NCBI GenBank assembly: GCA_965246905.1 | Contig: CBDFFZ010000010.1 | Location: 1-64,000 of the forward strand | From: UBA1952 sp965246905 | GTDB taxonomy: Bacteria; Bacteroidota; Bacteroidia; Chitinophagales; Chitinophagaceae | Length of the DNA: 64,000 nt | Direction: 5' to 3' | Shown here: in pieces, positions 1 through 8,745 of the stretch | Position numbering within the stretch: position 1 is the stretch's first letter | Layout of the letters: each line of letters begins with the position of its first letter | Program-made: the position numbers and the translations under genes | Notes under the pieces: model-generated | The model's input: the letters and a program-made list of their open reading frames with translations, nothing else | Databases searched by the model: none | What the model was told of the DNA's origin: nothing

Positions 1-1492
1 GTGTTACGGTAGTGAGTGGTAGTGAAGTGCCCCTTATACGTATACTGAAAGCCATTGCTGCAGAAGTATAAAGATTACTGCAACCGACAGGCCCAACAGC
101 GCAATAAGTATTCCAGAATCTGAGTGTAAATGGCAGGATTGCAGGATTGCACGGAGTTGTTGTGGGCAAGCATGGTTTTAGTGTGGCCTGAAGCGCATTC
201 CAAAACCCGGCAGTAGTTAAATTAGCCGGATTATCGCTGTCAGGGGTGATAATTTCCTGAGGCCCCACCGTTGTGGTGACTGGTGCTGCAATGGGAGTTG
301 TAGATCCGCAATTACCTGGTGCAACGATTGCAAATTTACCCTGATCCCAGGTAAGCGGTGCGCTAACAAGCATGGAAAACTTTATCCAGATAGAATCAAT
401 TGTTGCATTGGAAGGTGGCTTTACCGGAATAATATAGTTGCAGGAATTCGTAATTGAACCGCAATTCATAGACCCGGTAATTGAGGCCTGAGCCAAGGAA
501 GAAATAGTTTCGACAATGGGATCTATAACCACATGACCATAGTGTAACTGACTGTTTACATAAGCACTTTCTACAATAACTGATAGTTGATCATTTGAAA
601 GGTTATAGGGTAACTCTCTATAGCCCAAATGCTCAGCACTTTGGGACTTTGTGTAAGCGATGCCTTTGCCAATATGCAAGACATTGTTCCCCCCTATCCT
701 ATAATTAGCATCACTTATTGCCGGCCGGGTAGAAGAGGCGGCAACATTTGCAAAAACCATATCAGCTGCGTGCCCATTCTGAAATTCATCTTTAAATAGT
801 AGAGAAGTATAACCTGTATTTTGATTGCTTTTAATGACAAAATTGGTTTTAATTGCTCCTTTTTTTATCCGCATAGTCGCATCTATTCCCGGAAAAATAT
901 CGGTAATGTAAATACCGTTGTCACCTACTGTAAATCGCGACCAGTTGGCTTTGGCAAGAAGAACGTCTGCACCAGCAGTATTACTGCCAAATAATGCCCA
1001 CCTATTAAAGTAAACGGTGCCACCAATTGCTTTGATATATGAAGCTTCCCGCTGTATATCAAAACCGACCGGCTCTTCTTGATGGCTGGCTTCATAGACA
1101 GTTGCACTAAGCTTTGCAAGTCGGGTATCAATAGTTACCCACTGACCGTTGTACTTGTAATGCAGAGCACCAGTACTCTGCTCTGACACAAATTCGGTAG
1201 GCTTGGCCGGGTCAATAAAATATTTAGTGGTCTCTGTACGTCTTGAAAAGATTTCCGTCATACCAGTTGGATTAGACTGTGCAGGAATGATCCTAGCATC
1301 TGGATTTCCAGAATATCCAACATTTAGTGCATTCCAGGCAGCTCCCGGTAAAAATGTTTTAGTACTAAGCGTAGTAAAATTATCCTTTTGCCCAACTAAA
1401 CCATTGAACGATTTATCTATTGCGCGGGCATAACCGAATGCAAGCAATAAAATACTAGTTAATAAGCATTTTTTAAGCGTAAATGTTGGCAT
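1..1492 (-). CDS. Large secreted protein, N-terminal part (C-terminus beyond window)
   Basis: The minus strand stays open from an ATG at 1492 to the window edge, giving 497 codons with no stop, so the gene is cut at its 3' end. The N-terminus MPTFTLKKCLLTSILLLAFG, followed by YARA, is a clear Sec signal peptide. A stretch around residues 165-205 (YITDIFPGIDATMRIKKG) resembles the 'PGID' segment seen at the N-terminus of big Bacteroidota adhesin-like proteins that often end in a gliding-motility or T9SS sorting domain. That resemblance is from memory, and the sorting domain, if present, lies outside the window. Cysteine pairs appear after about residue 345. Codon use is more AT-rich than in the neighbours. 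The product is probably exported and surface-associated or released; its function is unknown. The 310-bp region upstream must hold its promoter, but no convincing TAnnTTTG box was found. Confidence 0.8.
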   Translation of the reverse strand, partial: MPTFTLKKCLLTSILLLAFGYARAIDKSFNGLVGQKDNFTTLSTKTFLPGAAWNALNVGYSGNPDARIIPAQSNPTGMTEIFSRRTETTKYFIDPAKPTEFVSEQSTGALHYKYNGQWVTIDTRLAKLSATVYEASHQEEPVGFDIQREASYIKAIGGTVYFNRWALFGSNTAGADVLLAKANWSRFTVGDNGIYITDIFPGIDATMRIKKGAIKTNFVIKSNQNTGYTSLLFKDEFQNGHAADMVFANVAASSTRPAISDANYRIGGNNVLHIGKGIAYTKSQSAEHLGYRELPYNLSNDQLSVIVESAYVNSQLHYGHVVIDPIVETISSLAQASITGSMNCGSITNSCNYIIPVKPPSNATIDSIWIKFSMLVSAPLTWDQGKFAIVAPGNCGSTTPIAAPVTTTVGPQEIITPDSDNPANLTTAGFWNALQATLKPCLPTTTPCNPAILPFTLRFWNTYCAVGPVGCSNLYTSAAMAFSIRIRGTSLPLTTVT

Positions 1493-1745
1493 AGAACAAA
1501 CTTTTTGATAACTGATAAACTTTTTGCGCAAATAAGATAAAAGTGTTGAAAAGAATTAACAAACACTTGGCCAAGATAAGCAAAAGGTTAATACCAAGCA
1601 AACCTAATTAAGTTATTGCATCTAAAATGGCCGCTTAGTGCATTTATCCTCTAAAGACATAGGTAACACCAAAAAGGTTAGCTGAAAATTATTTCCACAG
1701 GCAGTTTAAACTAATTAATGGCATTAAATAAAAAATCATAGTACA

Positions 1746-1777
1746 TAAAAAAGGCTGCCCCATTAATGAGACAGCCT
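1746..1777 (-). terminator. Rho-independent terminator after the aldolase gene
   Basis: Read on the minus strand, AGGCTG, a 14-nt loop and CAGCCT are followed by a T-rich run. It lies about 30 bp past the aldolase stop codon and separates it from the secreted-protein gene. The rest of the 1493-1806 gap shows no gene. Confidence 0.75.
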
Positions 1778-1806
1778 ACTCTGGAAATTTTCGTTTTTAT
1801 AAAATT

Positions 1807-2865
1807 CTAAGCAATCGTAATACTTTCATCAAGATAAACATCCTGGATCGTCTGCAAGAGCTGCACACCTTCATTAACAGGCTTCTGGAAAGCTTTGCGG
1901 CCGGAGATAAGGCCCATACCGCCTGCACGCTTATTTACAACAGCAGTCATTACCGCTTCTGCCATATCGCTTGCTCCCTTGCTTTCGCCGCCTGAATTGA
2001 TGAGCCCTACCCTGCCCATATAGCAGTTGGCCACCTGGTAGCGGCAAAGATCGATGGGGTGGTCTGTAGTCAGCTTTTCATAAACGTCTTTGTGCGTCTT
2101 GCCAAAGTTCATGGCAGTAAAGCCGCCATTGCCTACCGGAAGCTTTTGCTTGATGATATCTGCCTGAATGGTTACACCAAGATGGTTAGCCTGACCGGTA
2201 AGATCTGCAGCAGCGTGGTAATCCACGCCGTCTTTTTTGAAGCCACTGTTGCGCAGGTAGCACCAAAGTACGGTGGCCATGCCCAGCTCATGTGCATATT
2301 CAAATGCCTTGGCAACATCTACAATCTGGCGGGCGCTTTCGTCCGAGCCGAAGTAAATGGTAGCGCCAACAGCCGTAGCACCCATGTTCCAGGCATCCTT
2401 AATGGAGCCAAACATGATCTGATCAAACTTATTAGGATAGGAAAGAAATTCGTTGTGGTTGATCTTAACGATGAACGGGATCTTGTGCGCATACTTGCGC
2501 GCCGTCATGCCCAGCACACCAAATGTTGAGGCAACTGCATTACAGCCGCCTTCGATAGCGAGCTTCACAATATTTTCAGGATCAAAATACTGAGGGTTTG
2601 GTGCGAAGGAAGCGCCAGCACTGTGCTCGATACCCTGATCTACCGGAAGGATGGAAACATAGCCTGTGCCTGCCAGGCGGCCGTGATTCTGCAGGGCTGC
2701 AATGCTCCGCAGGGTTTGAATGTTGCGGTTGGTAGCGCTCCACACATTATCCAGCACGTTGGGGCCCGGCGCATGGATGGTGGATTTATCGATAGTGGTG
2801 CAGGTGTGGTTGAGGTAATACTCAGCCTTATCGGCAAGCAGATCCTGAATTTTTTGAGATGCCAT
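1807..2865 (-). CDS. fbaB: Class I fructose-bisphosphate aldolase (FbaB/DhnA type)
   Basis: This 352-residue protein is a class I, Schiff-base aldolase of the DhnA/FbaB family, cleaving fructose-1,6-bisphosphate to DHAP and glyceraldehyde-3-phosphate in the cytoplasm. Family signatures are visible: ILPVDQGIEHS (residues 72-82), IVKINHNEF (about 132-140), and ADIIKQKLP (235-243), which carries the Schiff-base lysine. The substrate-phosphate-binding glycines lie near the C-terminus (INSGGESKG, GLISGRKAF). Length matches the family. It is a single gene with its own terminator. Pgk and gap, also glycolytic, lie about 20 kb away, so it is not in an operon with them. The start ATG gives the expected N-terminus. 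I am confident of the family. The preferred direction (glycolysis or gluconeogenesis) cannot be read from sequence. Confidence 0.95.
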   Translation of the reverse strand: MASQKIQDLLADKAEYYLNHTCTTIDKSTIHAPGPNVLDNVWSATNRNIQTLRSIAALQNHGRLAGTGYVSILPVDQGIEHSAGASFAPNPQYFDPENIVKLAIEGGCNAVASTFGVLGMTARKYAHKIPFIVKINHNEFLSYPNKFDQIMFGSIKDAWNMGATAVGATIYFGSDESARQIVDVAKAFEYAHELGMATVLWCYLRNSGFKKDGVDYHAAADLTGQANHLGVTIQADIIKQKLPVGNGGFTAMNFGKTHKDVYEKLTTDHPIDLCRYQVANCYMGRVGLINSGGESKGASDMAEAVMTAVVNKRAGGMGLISGRKAFQKPVNEGVQLLQTIQDVYLDESITIA

Positions 2866-2917
2866 ATTGGTTATGTAATTTTTTGAATCGAGCGCGAAGG
2901 TAAATACTTAAATCATT

Positions 2918-4483
2918 TTAATAAAGCCTGTAGATTTTTACAAACGGAAATTTACCGCCGGTTACTTCTTTAAGCTGCGTAGTCAGCGAGCAGGGAAGCA
3001 GCGGCCGACCATCATTAAATTCATAATAATAGTTCACTTTATAGGTATGAATGTCGTCAATCAGGGCATCGGCGGTAACATCCCAAATGCGGTACACAGA
3101 TAGGCTTGTACCGCTTAGATAAGCAAAGCGCATGAGCTTATTCTGGTCGGCATTGGTGATGAATGTTGTGCCTTCGAGGTGCAGCGGCCGGAGCTGTTCC
3201 GCCCAACTATTTACCTCATCATCGCGCTGAATATTTTTAAACAAATCTTTTAGCGGAGTAATGCAGAAAGTAAGCGCAAAAACAGCGGCAATACCCAATT
3301 GCAAACCCTTTCCTTTCAAAAGCGGCCAAACCTGATGCTCTATCAATTGCAATCCAAGAATATAACCCAGAATGCACACAGGCCAGAGAAAGCGCGGCTC
3401 GAAATGAAAAAGAAAATAGCCGGAGGGCATCACGAGGCAAACCAGCACTGCAAAAGAATCAAAGCTCTGTATCCTGTATCCCCCTTTAAAAAAACGAAAG
3501 AGATAATAGGCTGCCACGGCCACAAACAGCGCCGAGTATGCCTGCATTGCCTCAAAAAAAGTAGTAACGGCAAGTAAGGAAATAGCGATCTGCCGGCGGA
3601 AAAACCCAAATGAGGAAAAAGGGCTTACCATATCATGCTTATGCCAGATGGGATCTTCAAGGAAGGAAGCCGCGCCGGGCAGCGTTGGCTGCAATAAGGC
3701 TTTGGTATGTTTGGTCAACACTTTCTGATCGAGGCTCCATGCAAGATCAAAGGCAGCGGTATAATTAAGCTTATAGAAGCCGTATTTATAATGCAGCAAC
3801 AGTATCCACGGAATTGCCAGCGCAAAGAGCATAGCAATACCGGCAACCGTCCAGCTCCAAAAACGCTTCCCCAGTTTTTTATCCTCCCATTTATAGAACC
3901 AGAAGAAATTAGCGATGATGAAATGCAGCCAGAAAAAGTGGAAGTTATAGTACTTGGCATAATAGGCCAAAACGCCCAAAACGCCGCACAGTAAAGGATA
4001 GAGGAAGTTTTTTGGATATTTTTTTGAGCAGATGAGGTTGATGTAAAGCAGCAAAACCATGCATTGCAGCCAATCAACACCAAGCTCATGATAGGTGGCA
4101 TATACAAAAAAAGGCAATAGGCCCAGCAAGGCGATAAAATGATACTGCACAGAAATGCCCGACTTACGCATCAGCGAGCGCACGGCAAGCACTACAACAG
4201 TACCAAAGGCAATATCAAGATATTTAAAAAGCATGATGCCCTTGAGCCCTGTAACGGGTAAGAATAATGCAGCAATCCAGGAATTGAGCGGGCTCCACAT
4301 GCCATTGATAGCCAGCTTCCAATCGCCGGAGGCATAGCGGTCGGCAATTTTAAGATAAGCGGTATCATCGGGATCAATGATCTCTTTAAATGCCGGCAGC
4401 AAAAAAAGGCAGACGGCTATGTAGAGCGGCACAATCAATAAGCTCAGATATTCCCGCCTCTTTTCGGTTTTCAGATCAATCAT
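2918..4483 (-). CDS. Polytopic membrane glycosyltransferase-like protein (GT-C fold type)
   Basis: About 521 residues with roughly ten or more hydrophobic segments. A soluble-side loop after the first segment contains IIDPDDTAYLKIADRY, the acidic-pair position expected in GT-C enzymes of the GT39/PMT or ArnT kind, which use polyprenyl-phosphate sugars at the membrane. The C-terminal 100 residues look like a non-membrane domain. The open frame extends 26 codons further upstream, but ATG at 4483 is preferred. It overlaps the end of the BtuF-like gene by 8 nt (translational coupling), and the extension would sit wholly inside that gene. No specific acceptor or donor can be named. An alternative reading is a membrane protein of unknown function with a GT-C-like topology. 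Confidence 0.7.
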   Translation of the reverse strand: MIDLKTEKRREYLSLLIVPLYIAVCLFLLPAFKEIIDPDDTAYLKIADRYASGDWKLAINGMWSPLNSWIAALFLPVTGLKGIMLFKYLDIAFGTVVVLAVRSLMRKSGISVQYHFIALLGLLPFFVYATYHELGVDWLQCMVLLLYINLICSKKYPKNFLYPLLCGVLGVLAYYAKYYNFHFFWLHFIIANFFWFYKWEDKKLGKRFWSWTVAGIAMLFALAIPWILLLHYKYGFYKLNYTAAFDLAWSLDQKVLTKHTKALLQPTLPGAASFLEDPIWHKHDMVSPFSSFGFFRRQIAISLLAVTTFFEAMQAYSALFVAVAAYYLFRFFKGGYRIQSFDSFAVLVCLVMPSGYFLFHFEPRFLWPVCILGYILGLQLIEHQVWPLLKGKGLQLGIAAVFALTFCITPLKDLFKNIQRDDEVNSWAEQLRPLHLEGTTFITNADQNKLMRFAYLSGTSLSVYRIWDVTADALIDDIHTYKVNYYYEFNDGRPLLPCSLTTQLKEVTGGKFPFVKIYRLY

Positions 4484-5267
4484 AATACTTTGTGAGCAGC
4501 GATTTAAAATAAAGAGGTGCGTGTAGTAGCCGACTGCCATACCAACTGAACATTTCCCCATCTGCCAGCAAAACTTCTGCTGCGGGCAATGAAGCCTTTA
4601 CTTCCAGAATATGCTGCTCTTTAAACGGGTAAGGCTCGGATGAAAGCAGGACAAGCTCCGGATTGTATTGTTTAAGCTCCGCCACATTCATAGAAGGATA
4701 GCGGGACTGGCTTTCCAGTATATTCTCGCAGTTGCATTGTTTCAGCATATCCGATATAAAGGTATCTCCGCCCGCCCACATCCACGGATTGTACCAGATA
4801 GCATAGGCTGTTTTTTTTCGAGTCAGCATATTAAGGTTGCCATGCGCAAAGCCTTGCGCTATCTGCTCAATGAGCTTCTGGCCTGCAGCCTGCCGCCCAA
4901 CTATTATGCTTACTTCGCGGATCATGGTCAGCGCTTCCTCCAGGTTTTTGATATCGCTGATCCATACGGGCGCAATTGCCTGCAGAGCCTCTAACTGCTC
5001 TTTTGTGTTTTCTTCCTTATTCGCAATGATCAGATCCGGCAGCAGCGCTTTTACCTTATCGATATTTACCGTTTTTGTGCCCCCAACCCGCGCCTTATTG
5101 CGGAACCATGTATTTGGGTGGATGCAGAATTTTGTAATGCCCGCTACTTCTGTTTCCAGGCCAAGATCATGCAGCAATTCCGTTTGAGAAGGCACCAGCG
5201 AAACAATGCGCTGCGGCGGCTGCTCCAAGACTATTTCCCGGCCTAGCATATCAATGAAATGAGGCAT
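4476..5267 (-). CDS. BtuF/FepB-like metal-chelate or cobalamin receptor without signal peptide
   Basis: 263 residues of the helical-backbone receptor family (periplasmic binding proteins for cobalamin, haem or ferric siderophores). Typical stretches are QRIVSLVPSQTELLHDLGL (residues 19-37), GITKFCIHP and VGGTKTVNIDKVKALLPDLI (first lobe), and GGDTFISDML with YPSMNVAELKQYNPELVLLS (second lobe). These proteins normally carry a Sec signal or lipobox. Here the protein starts directly at MPHFIDMLGREIVLEQPPQR, the beginning of the mature domain, and no hydrophobic leader precedes it. No permease or ATPase gene is adjacent. It is therefore either cytoplasmic or exported another way. The gene abuts the small membrane protein upstream and overlaps the next gene by 8 nt, so the three form an operon. 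Confidence 0.8.
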   Translation of the reverse strand: MPHFIDMLGREIVLEQPPQRIVSLVPSQTELLHDLGLETEVAGITKFCIHPNTWFRNKARVGGTKTVNIDKVKALLPDLIIANKEENTKEQLEALQAIAPVWISDIKNLEEALTMIREVSIIVGRQAAGQKLIEQIAQGFAHGNLNMLTRKKTAYAIWYNPWMWAGGDTFISDMLKQCNCENILESQSRYPSMNVAELKQYNPELVLLSSEPYPFKEQHILEVKASLPAAEVLLADGEMFSWYGSRLLHAPLYFKSLLTKYYD

Positions 5268-5627
5268 CTACCGGAAGCGCTTATAATAGAACAACAGGAA
5301 TACGCACATCAGCAGATCAAACGGAAAAAGTACGGTGTTCAGCTCTTTCCACTCCTTGCCAACGGGCAATAGGTAAGCCAGCAATAACCCGGCAATAGTG
5401 AGCAGGATATAACCCACATTAGCCCACCGCTTCATGCTGCAAATAAATACTGCGAGCAGGGTTGCAACGAGCAGCCACACGCCCTGAGCGAGATAATTTA
5501 TCTGGTCAAAATATCCGCCCATTGAAATCAGGTAGCGGATTAAGAGATACAGGTGAAACAGCGCTACAAATGGGAATATAATGGGCTGCTCCCGCCAGTA
5601 ACGTTGTATGGATTGCTGAAAATTCAT
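5268..5627 (-). CDS. Small integral membrane protein, unrecognised
   Basis: 119 residues with about four hydrophobic stretches (roughly residues 17-36, 45-62, 70-88 and 98-114) and a basic C-terminal end, KRFR. I do not recognise the family. Its stop codon is followed immediately by the ATG of the BtuF-like gene, so the two are probably translated together. This suggests a role linked to that receptor or to the GT-like protein downstream, but nothing in the sequence specifies it. The roughly 100 bp upstream, before the CBS-type enzyme gene, hold no further gene. Confidence 0.65.
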   Translation of the reverse strand: MNFQQSIQRYWREQPIIFPFVALFHLYLLIRYLISMGGYFDQINYLAQGVWLLVATLLAVFICSMKRWANVGYILLTIAGLLLAYLLPVGKEWKELNTVLFPFDLLMCVFLLFYYKRFR

Positions 5628-5732
5628 GGTTTTAGGATGGGCCGCTGACTGAGCTGAAAAGGCAGCTTGCCGCTGATAAAAAATTAGGTAATCCTTGCAA
5701 ATCAGATATCCTGCCCAATCTGCGGCCTGTCA

Positions 5733-7097
5733 CTACTTTGCCAGTGCGCCAAGCACATCGTACTTAGTGAGTATGTGGTAATCGCCCGTCTCATCCTGCG
5801 CAAGCACTGCGCCGTGATCTTTGCTGATGTATTTGGAGAGCCTGTCGATCTGCGTATCCATGCTCACTACCGGCAGCGCCGCCTCCTGCACATCCGAGAT
5901 CAGCTTTTCTTTTACGTTTACATCTTCCATCATCATCCGGAAGAGGCCGTTCTGTGTTACTGCGCCGGTCATTTCTGCGCCGCTCATTACCGGTATCTGC
6001 TCGATGTCATACTTCTTCATCAGCTCCAGCGCATCGCTTACTTTTTTATCGGGGGTTATTGTTACGAGCCTTCTGCGGCCAAGCCCACCCACGAGGTCTT
6101 TCACTGTGTTCACGTCAAGGAAGCCGCGATCCAGCATCCACTCATCATTATAGATCTTGCCTACATAACGGCTGCCGTGGTCGTGGAAGATCACCACCAC
6201 AAAATCCGTTGGCTTCAACTGGTCTTTCATCTGCCGCAGGCCTGCAATTACGCTGCCGGCACTGTAACCCACAAAAATGCCTTCCTCTTTGGCAATGCGC
6301 CTTGCCATTACGGCGCCATCCTTATCCGTTACTTTTTCAAAATGGTCAATGGCATCGTGGCTATAATTCTTCGGCAGGAAATCCTCCCCGAAACCTTCTG
6401 AAATATAAGGGTGCACCTCCTTCATATCCAGCTCGCCGGTGTCATACCATTTTTTTAGCAGGGAGCCGTAAGAGTCGATTGCCCACATTTTAATTGCCGG
6501 GTTTTTCTCCTTCATATACTGCCCTATGCCTGTAATAGTGCCACCGGTGCCGGATGCTACCACCACGTGCGTTACTTTGCCATCAGTCTGGTTCCAGATT
6601 TCGGGCGCGGTGCTTTCATAATGCGCGAGGCGGTTGGCGAGGTTATCATACTGGTTTACGTACCAGCTGTTGGGCACCTCGGTAGCCAGCCTTTTGGATA
6701 CAGAATAGTAGCTGCGCGGATCTTCAGGCTCTACATTCGTAGGGCATACGATAACCTCGGCGCCCATCGCTTTCAGGATATCCGCCTTTTCCTTGCTTTG
6801 CTTATCCGTTGTGGTGAAGATGCATTTATAACCTTTAACGATGGCCGCGATGGCGAGGCCCATGCCGGTATTGCCGCTCGTGCCTTCTATAATAGTGCCG
6901 CCGGGCTTTATTTTTCCTTCCTGCTCGGCTACTTCCAGCATTTTCATGGCCATGCGGTCTTTGATAGAATTGCCGGGGTTGCCGTATTCGATCTTGGCAT
7001 AAACCGGGCAAGGCAGATCAGCAACCACTTTATTAAGCTTCACTAAAGGAGTATCGCCGATGGTCTGGAGGATATTATCGTAAACGCGGTGCATCAA
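5733..7097 (-). CDS. Cystathionine beta-synthase / cysteine synthase-like PLP enzyme with C-terminal CBS pair
   Basis: 454 residues. Residues 1 to about 330 form a fold-type II PLP enzyme: TIGDTPLVKLN (12-22), the PLP lysine in NSIKDRMA (K46), the substrate loop EGTSGNTG (71-78) and the phosphate-binding glycines SGTGGTITG. The segment IDSYGSLL and the IFHDHGSRYVGK region are typical of beta-synthases. Residues about 335-454 form two CBS motifs (VTITPDKKVSDALELMKKYD and the final LTKYDVLGAL), the arrangement of eukaryote-like cystathionine beta-synthase. It likely condenses serine (or an activated serine) with homocysteine or sulfide, in transsulfuration or cysteine synthesis. No haem-binding N-terminal domain is present. 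The gene stands alone. Whether it acts mainly as CBS or as cysteine synthase needs biochemistry. Confidence 0.88.
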   Translation of the reverse strand: MMHRVYDNILQTIGDTPLVKLNKVVADLPCPVYAKIEYGNPGNSIKDRMAMKMLEVAEQEGKIKPGGTIIEGTSGNTGMGLAIAAIVKGYKCIFTTTDKQSKEKADILKAMGAEVIVCPTNVEPEDPRSYYSVSKRLATEVPNSWYVNQYDNLANRLAHYESTAPEIWNQTDGKVTHVVVASGTGGTITGIGQYMKEKNPAIKMWAIDSYGSLLKKWYDTGELDMKEVHPYISEGFGEDFLPKNYSHDAIDHFEKVTDKDGAVMARRIAKEEGIFVGYSAGSVIAGLRQMKDQLKPTDFVVVIFHDHGSRYVGKIYNDEWMLDRGFLDVNTVKDLVGGLGRRRLVTITPDKKVSDALELMKKYDIEQIPVMSGAEMTGAVTQNGLFRMMMEDVNVKEKLISDVQEAALPVVSMDTQIDRLSKYISKDHGAVLAQDETGDYHILTKYDVLGALAK

Positions 7098-7302
7098 TTA
7101 TAATTAAAGATGAAAATTGAAGAATAAAAATTCCGGCTGCGAAAATACCTTTTGATTTTTAATAGTTGGCAGGATCATTCATTAGGAGGCATTTCAGCGG
7201 TGATAGTATTCATAGGGATGGTTTCTGCTATAAGAATCATGCATTCTTCCCTACTTTTCTGAATAAATGCATGTTTAGGAATGGGTAATTATCTCCTTAA
7301 AT

Positions 7303-7480
7303 GGCTTTTTGCTGTGGCTTGCTTGCAAAAAGCCCCTGCTTCGCTGCAAATCGCCCCGTCTTCCCTGCAAATTGCAGGGAAGACGGGGCAAAAAGGGAGA
7401 AAGCCAGAGCAAAAAGCATCCATTAAATGCCAATTTGCCATTTAATGGATGCAAAAAGCAAGGAAGCAACAGCTTTTTGC
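7303..7480. repeat. Cluster of four consecutive inverted repeats sharing GCAAAAAGC
   Basis: Four stem-loops lie side by side in the 742-bp gap between the CBS-type enzyme and rhomboid genes. They are: 7303-7312 with 7325-7334 (GGCTTTTTGC / GCAAAAAGCC); 7353-7389, a perfect palindrome with 18-bp arms around a single central A; 7416-7452, also 37 nt, with one mismatched pair; and 7451-7459 with 7472-7480 (GCAAAAAGC / GCTTTTTGC). The outer pairs and spacer reuse the same GCAAAAAGC word. The rest of the gap (7098-7302 and 7481-7584) shows no credible gene. This could be a bidirectional terminator block, a structured RNA or a palindromic repeat element. Confidence 0.7.
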
Positions 7481-7584
7481 TACAACTTACTGCCTATTTG
7501 GCTTTTAAGCGTTGCGAACTGCCGCAGAAACTTATTACCGGCCCTCATTATAACCGGTCAGATGATCGGGGTGATACTTAAAGT

Positions 7585-7695
7585 CTATCCAGAAAATACT
7601 TTTGTCATCCTGAGCTTGCCGAAGGATAATAAGCAACAAGGCTTCGACAAGCTCAGCCTGACAATCGTTGATGGAGTTGTCTATTTTCTGGATAG
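7585..7695. mobile_element. 111-bp MITE-like inverted-repeat element
   Basis: Outer arms CTATCCAGAAAATA (7585-7598) and TATTTTCTGGATAG (7682-7695) are exact inverted repeats. An inner imperfect pair lies at 7604-7624 (GTCATCCTGAGCTTGCCGAA...) and 7642-7662 (CTTCGACAAGCTCAGCCTGA...). The inner motif belongs to a short palindrome that I recall as widely scattered in Bacteroidota genomes. There is no coding capacity. The nested arms suggest a non-autonomous, hairpin-forming insertion. Confidence 0.55.
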
Positions 7696-7839
7696 GCTCT
7701 TAAAGTCTTCAAAATTCATGTTTCGATATTCAGGTAAAATGAAGACAGGAGATTTTGAATTTGGCCGGGACGGATTGAATATCAGGGAGGCCCGGGCCAC
7801 TGAGCTAAATTGCGCCCATGCCCGTACTTTTGCCGTCTT

Positions 7840-8676
7840 ATGAATGATTTCCGGCCCGGCAGCTACCAGGCGCTGCCGCCTGTTGTAAAAAACCTGCTGA
7901 TCATTAATGTGATCATGGTACTGTTGCAGTCCATGCTGTGGCTCACGTTTAAAATAGACCTCCAGGCATACCTCGGTCTGCACTATTTCCGCTCACATCT
8001 TTTCCGGCCGTGGCAGCTTGTTAGTCACATGTTCATGCACGGTTCCCCGATGGATCTGTATTCAACGGTGCTCCATATCTTCTCCAATATGTTTGCGCTC
8101 TGGATGTTTGGCTCGATCCTGGAGAACCGCTGGGGGCCGAAGCGCTTTCTTACCTTTTACCTTATTTGCGGCGTGGGCGCAGCGCTGTGTTATATGGGCA
8201 CGCTCGCGGTACAATTTGAGCCAGTCTATAAATCATTGCTCGCCTTCAAGGCAAGCCCAACGCTGGATCATTTTTTGCAATTCATCCAGCAGAATGACCT
8301 CCCCGCGAATGCAGAATTCAAAGCAGCCTGGAGCAGCGACCCCGGCAATATATCCTACCCGCTCGAGGCCGTGCGCGGACTTACGAAATACGTCAACTTC
8401 ACGTTCGACGGGCCGATGGTTGGGGCCTCAGGCGCTGTGTTCGGCGTGCTGTTTGCCTTTGGCTACTTGTTTCCCAATACAGAGCTGATGCTTATCTTCC
8501 CGCCTATTCCTATAAAGGCAAAATGGATTGTTAGCGCCTACGCGGCATTTGAGCTTTACTCTGCTTGGAGAAATGCGGCTGATGATAATGTTGCGCACTT
8601 TGCCCACCTCGGCGGCATGCTGGTTGCATTCATTCTTTTAAAAATCTGGCAGCAAAACCGGAAGCGCTTTTATTGA
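7840..8676 (+). CDS. Rhomboid family intramembrane serine protease (active type)
   Basis: About 278 residues with six or seven predicted membrane segments. Rhomboids cut transmembrane substrates inside the bilayer. The catalytic serine sits in VGASGAVFG (S197), the catalytic histidine in HFAHLGG (about H256), and the oxyanion-side HxxxN-type motif in LHIFSNMFAL after the first membrane segment. A loop of about 75 residues between the second and third helices (after MGTLAVQFE) is longer than usual. The start at 7840 is preferred over an earlier in-frame one. A TACTTTTG box at 7825-7832 would place the transcript start only a few bases upstream, giving a nearly leaderless mRNA. It is followed 69 bp later by a second, inactive rhomboid. 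Confidence 0.9.
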   Translation: MNDFRPGSYQALPPVVKNLLIINVIMVLLQSMLWLTFKIDLQAYLGLHYFRSHLFRPWQLVSHMFMHGSPMDLYSTVLHIFSNMFALWMFGSILENRWGPKRFLTFYLICGVGAALCYMGTLAVQFEPVYKSLLAFKASPTLDHFLQFIQQNDLPANAEFKAAWSSDPGNISYPLEAVRGLTKYVNFTFDGPMVGASGAVFGVLFAFGYLFPNTELMLIFPPIPIKAKWIVSAYAAFELYSAWRNAADDNVAHFAHLGGMLVAFILLKIWQQNRKRFY

Positions 8677-8745
8677 CCTAACTTTATGAATGCGCCTCAG
8701 GATTACAATTTTGAATAGAGCGCCGGAGTATAAATAACAGAACAG

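Noticed and set aside
1493..1806. Promoter of the secreted-protein gene
   Set aside because: T-rich segments exist, but no TTTG and TAnnTTTG pair at proper spacing could be found on the minus strand.
7309..7581. Frame of 90 codons across the hairpin cluster
   Set aside because: It translates inverted repeats and low-complexity Lys/Pro/Cys text and has no promoter. The structure is explained by the palindromes.
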